A program made the position numbers and the translations under genes. Of a DNA stretch of 36,586 nucleotides, positions 22,371-33,583 are shown piece by piece; within the stretch, counting starts at the first letter, position 1, and each line of letters starts with the position of its first letter. The DNA is from Astrocystis sublimbata (Eukaryota > Ascomycota > Sordariomycetes > Xylariales > Xylariaceae), in assembly GCA_022453515.1 (NCBI GenBank), contig JAJNNY010000125.1, positions 1 through 36,586 of the forward strand, read 5' to 3'. The notes beneath the pieces are model-generated. The model searched no databases. It was not told the origin of the DNA and saw only the letters and a program-made list of their open reading frames with translations.

Positions 22371-23006
22371 CTATTGCAAAAACGCTGCTGGTTTAAGGTG
22401 ACAGCTATTAGTTAGTATAGTCTCCAGAATAGTCACCCAAGCGCTAGCATTATTATAGTATTGACGAGGGCCACGCTTCGTAAGGGACAAGCTAATCACC
22501 TTGCCGTAAAGAGATTCAGCTTCTTGAAGACAATGTTCATCTATACTAGCAATAAATTCAGGCGATAGCGTGTGCCTATATCGAATATATTCATAGTGGT
22601 CGAAAACGCATTTAATTCTTTCTGGCAGGTCCACAGCGGCCCTGGCAGCCTCTAGGACCATTTGAGGCTTCGTCTTTATACTTGGGTGCCGTTCAAGAAA
22701 TCGCTCAATCTAATGGCTCCCAATTTTCTGGCTGCGCCCTTGGACCTTAAAAGTACGCTGAGCGAACTGAACAACTTCCCAGCGGTAAGGGTTTCGTCCA
22801 GTGCTTTCAGATTGGTGAATCTTGTTCTCGATCTTAGCCTCCCTGGCCCTCAACTCCAGAACTTCAGAACTGTTGAAGAGGGCTGACCGAAGGACCTCAA
22901 AAGCCTTGGCGCTAGCCCTTAGGGATTGACCGTTTTGGACAGCTGCAGTTGCAGAAGCAATATTCTGTTCAATCTCTTTTGTTGCGGACAAACTCCGACG
23001 TTGCAA
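22371..23006 (-). pseudogene. DDE transposase relic (copy 2)
   Basis: Inverted copy of 13461-14096, with the same single internal stop (at 22710-22712) and the same truncated ends. Confidence 0.75.
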
Positions 23007-23523
23007 TAGGATGACTCCGCTACCTCGTAAAATCGCAGAATGAAGCAGGCTCTAGGCATCTACCCGAGTGAATGGAACATCACCATCACTGTAGCATTAT
23101 TATCCTTCGTGGCTGCTGACATGAATGTCATGAATGGGCCTATTTACGATTTATTTGTCAAAGTATCCGATTATAACCGGGACCTCGCCCTACGGAACCG
23201 CCTCGTAAGAACTACAGCCTGCTTGTTCCACGTAACACAATGCGAGACCCCGACGATGTAATCTTGATTATTGGCTGTCATGGAGTATGCATTGCAACAA
23301 TGGCCCAGACGATGACTCCACTTTCGACGGCTGGTTCCTAGCCTGCCTTATCTTCAATAATTCACGCAAGTGTACCGGCCGGCAGGCAGAGCGGTGGCGA
23401 ATGGCCTCTAGAAATAAAAGATTTGACGATGGGATATGCCATCCGCAACAAGAGGCGGTGTTCGATAGCCTGTTTCTCCCTTTCCGATGCAACCGATAGC
23501 CACAACGCAATAAGAACGTACCA

Positions 23524-24376
23524 ATGGGTCACAAAGTGCTTTGTCTGCATGGCCTTGGCACCAATGGCGATGTGAGGCTCCCCGCATTGCCCATGATCGG
23601 TCATTATGTTGACAGATATCTCTTTCCTATAAGATAATGGAAGCACAAATAGGTTAGCGTCCATCTCACAACTTGCGACTTGCCAGAGCCAACAGTCGCT
23701 CTGCACCAACAGCTTCAACTGACATGAATTGTGGCTTTTCCTTTAAGCACCTCTTCGCTACTACCTAGGCCCTTTTCAAAATTGGGACTTCGAGTTTGTC
23801 GATGGCGAGTACGCGTGGCCCATCGACCAATCTGTCGCTGCAGTGTTTGGGGTGCACCATACTGGACTGTCTTATTATGACGGCACTCCACCAAGCGCCT
23901 TGTCGGCTATTGACAGCCTTGCTGCACATCTGTGTCAAAATGGCCCCTATGACTGCGTCATCGGCTTTTCCTTGGGGGCTGCTATGATTGCCACACTGCT
24001 ACTTACCCCTCAAATCGATGCCAAGGACAACCCAGAGTGGGCTGCTGCAAGGTCCAAGGTTCGATCCGTAGTATTTTTGTCCGGCACACTTCCTGTCGAT
24101 CGCCAACAGCTAATGAAGGGTCATATGGGCTGGATTAAACCCGATGAGGTCGGTCAGAACGGGGTTTGGAATCTCATGGACATACCAAGTGTTCATGCAT
24201 GGAGTCCACGGGATGCATCGAACGCTGGCGAGAGTCAATGTCTCAGAGAAATGTGTGTAGCGCACACAAGGACTGAGATCGTACATGATGCAGGCCATGC
24301 GGTGCCAGCTCATGGAAGTGCCGTAGCAAGTCTCGGCTTGTCTATCGGCACTATGTTAGCACAAATCGATTCTTAA
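23524..24376 (+). CDS. FSH-family serine hydrolase, LovG/CtnB-like (copy 2)
   Basis: Inverted copy of 12091-12943. Exons: 23524-23571, 23616-23652 and 23748-24376. The 237-aa product is the same, with Ser103, Asp184 and His212. This copy is about 14 kb from the PKS and reads away from it. Confidence 0.85.
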
Positions 24377-24971
24377 AATTACCTAGGTACCCAGCACAAG
24401 TTATTTTAAGTCATGTACTTCAGAACGGTTGTCGAATACTTCGATGCTCTGCGTCATTGGAGTATTACTACTGTATGGTGCTATGTGACTCTTCACATAC
24501 CATGTCAGCAGCCATCCAGCTGCCTAGCTCATGAAGAATCTGGCATACAGTAATTATGCTGCCCCCATTCCCCCAATGAGCTAGCTTCATACATATATAC
24601 ACCAACAGAGTATCGCCCCTGGACCAGGCTGTTTCTACTAGAGACACGCATGACGCCCAATTTATGGTGGGGTCTAAGGTTGATGGTGACACGTAAGTGA
24701 GAAGTACAGTATACGGTCAGGTACTTTTCGAGGGCATGTAACGAATACAGCACAGCGACATTAGGGCAAACTATACGTGCTCGTAGTGACCTGCAGGGAC
24801 ACATATTGGGCATGTGTTATTCTATGTCTCAACTAATAAACATATTCACAGCGTAGATCCCAGTGATCTTTCAGTGGGTTGAAGTGTGCGTCCTAGCCAG
24901 TAAGTCCTACTTCGTGCTGGGAAAACTATGCATTGTAACTGAGAGGACCTGATAATTTATATATATATATA

Positions 24972-26837
24972 ACGTATATGATAAGCGAGTGACCCACACA
25001 ACCGAATGACCCATCTATACCTAACTAATACCATTACTACTATAATAATTCAACCACAACGCTTTATACAAACTCTCCTTTGTTAAGATTATTTTCTCTA
25101 GATGTATCTATATCGATTTCATATATGCGTGTATTATGACCGGTATTACCGCATCGTCTATAGCGCCGTTGCTTCGCCGAAGCCCCTCCGATAATAATAT
25201 AGCTTTTATCTTCTTTTTCTTTTCCCTGCTTGTGAACCTTTTTTTGGGACACAAGTTCTTGTCCTTTTTGTGAAATAAGTGACCCCCTTTAGCGGATATG
25301 TATCTTTTTAGCCCTACGGCGCTTGCTTAGGGTTTGATTAGCCTTGCGAAGGTCCTGGACCTCTGCTTGAAGTAATGCGATATAGTGCATTAATCCCTTC
25401 GCCCTTTTCGCAAGCTAGTCGATTGATTAATAAATTAATATAAGCGAACTATTTTAATAATAAGCGATTCGATTTTTAATATATTAGGTCTGTAATATAG
25501 CTTTAATTAGGTTATTAAATGTTTTAGAAACCTATAGTATAAGTAATTTAGGGATTGATTCAGGGGGTATTAGGGTCCGTAGTTTTATATCTAACTTCGA
25601 AAGTATAGAATCTGGACTAAAAGGCATAAAACTAGTATTTTAAAAAACCGCTTTAAATATTTTTAAATATAAAAGCTTTCGAAAAAGCAGTATAAAAGGT
25701 AGGAAAAAAGTCGACCTTAGTAATATAAATAATATGCTTACGTATTATATCTTCGATTTGCTAGCCGTACGCTTGTTTTAATAAGCTAAAACAACCAATA
25801 TTAAAAGGCTAAAAAAGGTAAGATAAATAGGGAGGTATATATAAAGTAATAATCTTATTATTTTTATAATAAAGCTTAAATTCGTTAAATAATAGTTTTT
25901 ATAGCTATAAAAACTATTATTTAACCGAATTTAAGCTTTATTATAAAAATAATAAGATTATTACTTTATATATACCTCCCTATTTATCTTACCTTTTTTA
26001 GCCTTTTAATATTGGTTGTTTTAGCTTATTAAAACAAGCGTACGGCTAGCAAATCGAAGATATAATACGTAAGCATATTATTTATATTACTAAGGTCGAC
26101 TTTTTTCCTACCTTTTATACTGCTTTTTCGAAAGCTTTTATATTTAAAAATATTTAAAGCGGTTTTTAAAATACTAGTTTTATGCCTTTTAGTCCAGATT
26201 CTATACTTTCGAAGTTAGATATAAAACTACGGACCCTAATACCCCCTGAATCAATCCCTAAATTACTTATACTATAGGTTTCTAAAACATTTAATAACCT
26301 AATTAAAGCTATATTACAGACCTAATATATTAAAAATCGAATCGCTTATTATTAAAATAGTTCGCTTATATTAATTTATTAATCAATCGACTAGCTTGCG
26401 AAAAGGGCGAAGGGATTAATGCACTATATCGCATTACTTCAAGCAGAGGTCCAGGACCTTCGCAAGGCTAATCAAACCCTAAGCAAGCGCCGTAGGGCTA
26501 AAAAGATACATATCCGCTAAAGGGGGTCACTTATTTCACAAAAAGGACAAGAACTTGTGTCCCAAAAAAAGGTTCACAAGCAGGGAAAAGAAAAAGAAGA
26601 TAAAAGCTATATTATTATCGGAGGGGCTTCGGCGAAGCAACGGCGCTATAGACGATGCGGTAATACCGGTCATAATACACGCATATATGAAATCGATATA
26701 GATACATCTAGAGAAAATAATCTTAACAAAGGAGAGTTTGTATAAAGCGTTGTGGTTGAATTATTATAGTAGTAATGGTATTAGTTAGGTATAGATGGGT
26801 CATTCGGTTGTGTGGGTCACTCGCTTATCATATACGT
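24972..26837. mobile_element. Palindromic chimera of two pogo right halves
   Basis: Two right halves of the pogo element (the transposase C-terminal part plus the right terminal repeat) are joined tail to tail at 25904/25905. The result is an 1866-bp unit bounded by two identical 47-bp terminal repeats (24972-25018 and 26791-26837) in inverted orientation, each with TA outside. Its length is nearly that of the parent (1861 bp). It encodes no transposase N-terminus or first catalytic motif. Since pogo transposases recognise terminal repeats, the unit could in principle be moved in trans; that is inference. Confidence 0.85.
25882..25929. repeat. Palindrome centre 2 (copy 2 / copy 3 junction)
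   Basis: The exact centre is 25904.5, in ATAG|CTAT (25901-25908), with no spacer. Symmetry continues outward (AATAGTTTTT left, AAAAACTATT right) except for a missing G near 25884. The parental sequence at 10559-10566 has the same ATAGCTAT but is not symmetric outside it. The inversion point therefore coincides with a native 8-bp palindrome in the eroded DGHxSH region of the pogo transposase. Confidence 0.92.
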
Positions 26838-27432
26838 TATATATATATATAAATTATCAGGTCCTCTCAGTTACAATGCATAGTTTTCCCAGCACGAAGT
26901 AGGACTTACTGGCTAGGACGCACACTTCAACCCACTGAAAGATCACTGGGATCTACGCTGTGAATATGTTTATTAGTTGAGACATAGAATAACACATGCC
27001 CAATATGTGTCCCTGCAGGTCACTACGAGCACGTATAGTTTGCCCTAATGTCGCTGTGCTGTATTCGTTACATGCCCTCGAAAAGTACCTGACCGTATAC
27101 TGTACTTCTCACTTACGTGTCACCATCAACCTTAGACCCCACCATAAATTGGGCGTCATGCGTGTCTCTAGTAGAAACAGCCTGGTCCAGGGGCGATACT
27201 CTGTTGGTGTATATATGTATGAAGCTAGCTCATTGGGGGAATGGGGGCAGCATAATTACTGTATGCCAGATTCTTCATGAGCTAGGCAGCTGGATGGCTG
27301 CTGACATGGTATGTGAAGAGTCACATAGCACCATACAGTAGTAATACTCCAATGACGCAGAGCATCGAAGTATTCGACAACCGTTCTGAAGTACATGACT
27401 TAAAATAACTTGTGCTGGGTACCTAGGTAATT

Positions 27433-28285
27433 TTAAGAATCGATTTGTGCTAACATAGTGCCGATAGACAAGCCGAGACTTGCTACGGCACTTCCATGAG
27501 CTGGCACCGCATGGCCTGCATCATGTACGATCTCAGTCCTTGTGTGCGCTACACACATTTCTCTGAGACATTGACTCTCGCCAGCGTTCGATGCATCCCG
27601 TGGACTCCATGCATGAACACTTGGTATGTCCATGAGATTCCAAACCCCGTTCTGACCGACCTCATCGGGTTTAATCCAGCCCATATGACCCTTCATTAGC
27701 TGTTGGCGATCGACAGGAAGTGTGCCGGACAAAAATACTACGGATCGAACCTTGGACCTTGCAGCAGCCCACTCTGGGTTGTCCTTGGCATCGATTTGAG
27801 GGGTAAGTAGCAGTGTGGCAATCATAGCAGCCCCCAAGGAAAAGCCGATGACGCAGTCATAGGGGCCATTTTGACACAGATGTGCAGCAAGGCTGTCAAT
27901 AGCCGACAAGGCGCTTGGTGGAGTGCCGTCATAATAAGACAGTCCAGTATGGTGCACCCCAAACACTGCAGCGACAGATTGGTCGATGGGCCACGCGTAC
28001 TCGCCATCGACAAACTCGAAGTCCCAATTTTGAAAAGGGCCTAGGTAGTAGCGAAGAGGTGCTTAAAGGAAAAGCCACAATTCATGTCAGTTGAAGCTGT
28101 TGGTGCAGAGCGACTGTTGGCTCTGGCAAGTCGCAAGTTGTGAGATGGACGCTAACCTATTTGTGCTTCCATTATCTTATAGGAAAGAGATATCTGTCAA
28201 CATAATGACCGATCATGGGCAATGCGGGGAGCCTCACATCGCCATTGGTGCCAAGGCCATGCAGACAAAGCACTTTGTGACCCAT
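27433..28285 (-). CDS. FSH-family serine hydrolase, LovG/CtnB-like (copy 3)
   Basis: Direct copy of 12091-12943. Exons: 28238-28285, 28157-28193 and 27433-28061. Product identical to copies 1 and 2. Confidence 0.85.
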
Positions 28286-28802
28286 TGGTACGTTCTTATT
28301 GCGTTGTGGCTATCGGTTGCATCGGAAAGGGAGAAACAGGCTATCGAACACCGCCTCTTGTTGCGGATGGCATATCCCATCGTCAAATCTTTTATTTCTA
28401 GAGGCCATTCGCCACCGCTCTGCCTGCCGGCCGGTACACTTGCGTGAATTATTGAAGATAAGGCAGGCTAGGAACCAGCCGTCGAAAGTGGAGTCATCGT
28501 CTGGGCCATTGTTGCAATGCATACTCCATGACAGCCAATAATCAAGATTACATCGTCGGGGTCTCGCATTGTGTTACGTGGAACAAGCAGGCTGTAGTTC
28601 TTACGAGGCGGTTCCGTAGGGCGAGGTCCCGGTTATAATCGGATACTTTGACAAATAAATCGTAAATAGGCCCATTCATGACATTCATGTCAGCAGCCAC
28701 GAAGGATAATAATGCTACAGTGATGGTGATGTTCCATTCACTCGGGTAGATGCCTAGAGCCTGCTTCATTCTGCGATTTTACGAGGTAGCGGAGTCATCC
28801 TA

Positions 28803-29438
28803 TTGCAACGTCGGAGTTTGTCCGCAACAAAAGAGATTGAACAGAATATTGCTTCTGCAACTGCAGCTGTCCAAAACGGTCAATCCCTAAGGGCTAGCGC
28901 CAAGGCTTTTGAGGTCCTTCGGTCAGCCCTCTTCAACAGTTCTGAAGTTCTGGAGTTGAGGGCCAGGGAGGCTAAGATCGAGAACAAGATTCACCAATCT
29001 GAAAGCACTGGACGAAACCCTTACCGCTGGGAAGTTGTTCAGTTCGCTCAGCGTACTTTTAAGGTCCAAGGGCGCAGCCAGAAAATTGGGAGCCATTAGA
29101 TTGAGCGATTTCTTGAACGGCACCCAAGTATAAAGACGAAGCCTCAAATGGTCCTAGAGGCTGCCAGGGCCGCTGTGGACCTGCCAGAAAGAATTAAATG
29201 CGTTTTCGACCACTATGAATATATTCGATATAGGCACACGCTATCGCCTGAATTTATTGCTAGTATAGATGAACATTGTCTTCAAGAAGCTGAATCTCTT
29301 TACGGCAAGGTGATTAGCTTGTCCCTTACGAAGCGTGGCCCTCGTCAATACTATAATAATGCTAGCGCTTGGGTGACTATTCTGGAGACTATACTAACTA
29401 ATAGCTGTCACCTTAAACCAGCAGCGTTTTTGCAATAG
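28803..29438 (+). pseudogene. DDE transposase relic (copy 3)
   Basis: Direct copy of 13461-14096 with the same in-frame TAG (29097-29099). Confidence 0.75.
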
Positions 29439-29947
29439 ATAGCAGTTTTGATTCAGTTGATTGAGGCGTCCCGTAGAGTGTGAGAAAGGGGCCCGGGGGG
29501 GGGGGGTTGTTCTCTCTCTTTAACGTGCCGGACGCTTATGCCTACTGGAGAGATGATACGCTCCGTGCTCTGGCTCTCCGATCTTTCCCACGAGTCATCA
29601 TCAACATCACCAATTTTCAGCCTATTTTATCAACCAGTATACTGGTATTGCCTTTCCTTGGGTGAAAAGAACGCAACAGTTTTTGTAATTGTTTAATTAT
29701 CTGTATCAAATATATTCTTAACGGATTCAGTTGATCCACGTCTTGACCACCCTTTCCTGCTTCGTGATGAATCAAACCAGCTTGGACAACATAGTTGGGA
29801 ATCGTGTACACTGTTAGTGGTCGAGCAAGACGGGTGCTTTGCCACTGTGATTGAGTAGCGCCATGACCAGCGCGTCTCCGTCGTCGTGAGCATATTTCAG
29901 GCTTATCACGGTGTCTTGAATCATCCCTGTGTATGCTCACTGCAACC

Positions 29948-31185
29948 TCAGTGTGCTACCTTGTAATCCGTCCGGACACGGATGGGGTCAAGAGGGCCCA
30001 TACTGTGAGTCTCTCCATCTTGGCATGGCTCACAAAGCACTTCATGTGTGGCAAATCCGAGATGGGAAGCACAGTCGTCAAGACTTCCGTTCGCAGCTGG
30101 CCTGGTAGATCCACTCCCAATGGTCAGGAGTGGACCTCTGCTTTTGCTCGCGCCACTTGACAGGAGATACTTCTTGGCCGATAGTCGCTGGAAACGCGGG
30201 CGGAAGAGACTGTATAGAACGGGTAGGCAGCCGCAAATGATGGACAGATACATTTCAACGTTGGTCCAAATCCCAGGAATTGTTATTGTATCTGCTCTGA
30301 GTTTTAGCTTATGAATAAAAGGACATGATACTAGTCTTACAAGTTGAATCATTGATATCAATTTTCTCAAGATAGACAATTCGCAAGATACTGGAAATGA
30401 TAGTACTGGGCGACCTGTTAGCATGCTCCAAAGAAGAAATTGGTTATTTGGTTGATACTTACATCGCCCAAAAGAGAAAGACAATGGAGAGAAGCAATTT
30501 TCGATTGTGCTGCATGTGCAGATTCCACAATCTATATTGAGCGAAAGCCAGGATAGACAAGTCTAGTAAAATATTGATGACGGCTACAGCAATATAAAAT
30601 GCGTTCGTGTCAATAGTTGTGTGAGGCAAAGAGAAGTCCCACTGGGCCTGAACTGGGTTATATGAGAATATGAGGCCGAAAACTGCAGACAACGTGGTGC
30701 CCACAATGAGGAAGAGCATGATTCTCATAAATATGAGAAATCGGGCATCAACCGAGAAAATGCGCCTGTAGAACAACAAGACAGATGTTCGTGACAACCC
30801 AACGCTGACATTATACAATACTTCCGAGGGAAGAACGAGCTATGCAGGTGGCCGAGTCAGAGGAGACAAACACATGGAAATGCGCGGCTGCGACTTAGGG
30901 GGGCACTCACCTTTGCCCAGGTTGAAAGCTGTGCAAGACTATAAGTCTCAATATGGTAGCCTGCTGCGCCAATAGAAGGTATCGAGATGAGAATATCTGT
31001 GATGAAGACTCCCCAGCTGAAGACATAGGCAAGATGGTCCAGTCGTCCCACCAGATCTCGTGGATACGACGACGCTGAATGAAACGAAGAATGACACAGG
31101 GTGTGCAAAGAACAATGAAGACAGCCGTAATGATGTCATAGTTCCGATAGCCCACACTGACGTGGTTTGGGTGTGTGCTTGACAT
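29948..31185 (-). pseudogene. Rhodopsin-like (PTH11-type) membrane protein with a frameshift (copy 3)
   Basis: Direct copy of 14606-15843. Exons: 30911-31185, 30463-30839, 30341-30414 and 29948-30294. The same one-base loss lies near 31032. Confidence 0.8.
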
Positions 31186-31841
31186 GATGACGGGCTTTTG
31201 ATTGCAGGGCGGGACGTAAGAAACAAAGAATGGTTTGATGGGAGATGTGACAGAACAAAGGATGAACCATCAGAAGAATCACAGTGAGTATTATACAGTA
31301 CTCTGTAATTAAAGTCTAGCCAATGAGGATTAGGGATAGAGCGTACCCATCAGGATGATCAAATCTTATTCAAATCTCATGGAAGCGGCAGGCTGGCGTT
31401 CCGAAGGGGCGTTCCGAAGGATGAAATGGTATCATGCAAGAGGTAATATTGAATGTTACAACTCTTGTGCTAGCCATAGCCAGTCTGCAATGGGGGCGAA
31501 GGAATGCACAACGGAATGTCTCAAGCCGTTGCCTCGAGAGCTGTTGGGTTGTATGCAGAAGCAGGCTGTGAGACTACAGACTGCATGTTATCTGCTACCA
31601 GTAACCAATTGGAAGAGCTTGTGGTGAGACCTACCCCACCTCCATAAGCAGGCTTTCCCATTGACATCAGAATACATATATTCAGTTCAAAGAAGCCAGA
31701 AGCCACTTCATGCTGCTCCCAGCTGCCTTTGGATCTCATCTCTTCATCAGAGAAACTACATGCGACCTAGACTCCCTACTCACCTTAATCTCAAACACAT
31801 CTTTGCACTCAACCACGCAACATCAGTCATAGAAAGTATCA

Positions 31842-32621
31842 ATGGCATCTACTTCCAAGCCTACAATCCTCATCGTCCACGGTGCCTGGCACATCCCCGA
31901 GAGCTATGCAAAGCTGGTTAATGCCCTCGAGTCTGCGGGATTTGAAGTTCACATTCCTCGTCTCCCTTCTGTCAAGAATGTGCGACCACCCGAATGCGAC
32001 TTGTTCCAGGACAGCGACGTCATCAGAAAGTATGCCCAAGATCTTGTCAACAACGGCCGAATTCTGACTGTTCTACTCCACTCATATGGAGGCCAAGTGG
32101 GTTCGGATGCCTTGCACGGCTTGAGTATCAAAACTCGATCCGCAAAAGGCCTTCCTGGCGGCATCGCACACATGATATACATGACAGCCTACGCAGTTCT
32201 CGAAGGTGTCTCCATGATGGACAAGGTCTCCCAACATGGGAACATGGACCTGGTCCCCCTGGCCTTTGGCATATCCGAAGATGACAGCTGTGTCAGCAAT
32301 GACCCCAAAGGGCTCCTTGTCACCCCCGAGCCAGAGGTTGACGAGCAAGATCTTGAGAAGTACCTCGGCTCTCTTGAGCGGTGGAACGCAAAGTGCATGT
32401 ACCAAGGCATTGGACATGCTGCATGGCGAGAAAATCCAGTCTCTTTCATTTACACTACCAATGACATGACGATCCCTTTGCACTACCAGAAGGAGTTTGT
32501 CGAGGTCATGGAGAAAGAGGGATGCAAAGTTCAGACGTTCGAGCTGACTACTGGCCATTGCCCCAACTTCACTGCTACTGATGGTGTTGTAGACGCTGTG
32601 AAGCAGGTAATTTCTGCTTAG
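31842..32621 (+). CDS. Alpha/beta hydrolase, 259 aa (copy 3)
   Basis: Direct copy of 16500-17279, with intact frame, complete triad and complete upstream region (31186-31841). Confidence 0.88.
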   Translation: MASTSKPTILIVHGAWHIPESYAKLVNALESAGFEVHIPRLPSVKNVRPPECDLFQDSDVIRKYAQDLVNNGRILTVLLHSYGGQVGSDALHGLSIKTRSAKGLPGGIAHMIYMTAYAVLEGVSMMDKVSQHGNMDLVPLAFGISEDDSCVSNDPKGLLVTPEPEVDEQDLEKYLGSLERWNAKCMYQGIGHAAWRENPVSFIYTTNDMTIPLHYQKEFVEVMEKEGCKVQTFELTTGHCPNFTATDGVVDAVKQVISA

Positions 32622-32950
32622 GTTGAACGAATTCGCTGTCTGTACTACTCCAGAACAGAACCCATTGCATGCCAAGAAATTCGTCTTCAGCCACAACATT
32701 CTTTTACACATCTTTGTAGCTAGCATGATAGCCGAAAATTCCTTAAGGTAGAATAAATTTCAGGGAATCAATAAACAATCAATCTACCTGGATTCTTCAC
32801 ACCCATCCTGAGGATCTGGGGAGACGTTCGCAAAAAAAGAAAAACAGTAAACAGTAATTAGTCTAGAGCATACACTCAGAGTCTGGTTTTCCTAATCACG
32901 GTCCTCCAATGCTCAAAAAATGAAACCCCACAACATTCAGTGCTAAATTT

Positions 32951-33208
32951 TCATAGTTCCATACCGGTGTTAGCCCCTGCCAGCTTCTGACCAACAACTG
33001 TCCATCGAGTGAATGCCCAGCACGCGCCATCACGGGTTTCCTTCGCAACCCTTGGTAAAAGGTCGTCTAACTGTTTAGCGACGTGAGTATTCTTAGTAGT
33101 ACGGGCAATGAGTTCATGAATCATGATGTTACATTCGTGCATCGCGATTGCGTGGTGGCCAGGGGCCTCCTTTCGGTCAAATTGCACATTAACATCGCTC
33201 CCCCCCAA
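32951..33208 (-). other. Unassigned 85-codon open frame (copy 3)
   Basis: Direct copy of 17609-17866. Not recognised. Confidence 0.3.
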
Positions 33209-33370
33209 ATGGGCCGCTTTTTACATACAAAATTAGCTTTTTTGGCCTATAATAACTTAACAGATAAAAATAGTAAAAATAAAATACTTTTATATTAAAA
33301 CTAGCTAAAAAATATATATTTAAAAGAAAATAAAGAATTAAATATATAAAATTGTTTATATATATAAAAT

Positions 33371-33583
33371 TGTTGGTGGACCTTAGGTGCACGCGTGCAT
33401 ACAACGAAAGGGGTTCACTAGCATCAGCCAAATGGGTTCAAAATATATTCATTAAAAGTCTCTATATATTATCTAGAGAAGTACCTAGGCCAGTCTCATA
33501 CAAAGAGATATTTATATATAAAAAAAGTGGGTGCGTTAGCCCTGCTCGATCTAAGTAGAGTATGTACCTTCTTCTGTATAACA
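33371..33583 (-). repeat. 3' LTR of the copia element (copy 3, native context)
   Basis: Same LTR as 18029-18240 plus one inserted A. It directly follows the degraded RNase H region of the minus-strand copia element, and TGTT...AACA ends are present. The base run immediately outside is AT-rich (AAAAT before 33371), so no target duplication can be tested without the 5' LTR, which is outside the window. Confidence 0.65.

Larger units (their letters stand above)
18237..25904 (-). repeat. Triplicated block, copy 2 (inverted)
   Basis: Reverse complement of 10559-18235. Gene-core coordinates satisfy x + x' = 36467 with copy 1 and 51809 with copy 3. Differences I could see by eye are small indels near its ends: two bases shorter near 18345, one near 18425, two near 18493, one A longer at 25642-25647 and one G missing near 25884. 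All predicted proteins are identical to the other copies. Confidence 0.96.
25905..33583 (+). repeat. Triplicated block, copy 3 (forward)
   Basis: Direct copy of 10563-18240 at an offset of 15342. The one difference seen from copy 1 is an extra A near 33441 (four A's against three), after which the offset is 15343. Unlike copy 1, it continues past the hairpin into copia sequence, so its right edge is the original chromosomal context. The left edge of copy 1 is the original context on the other side. Confidence 0.96.
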
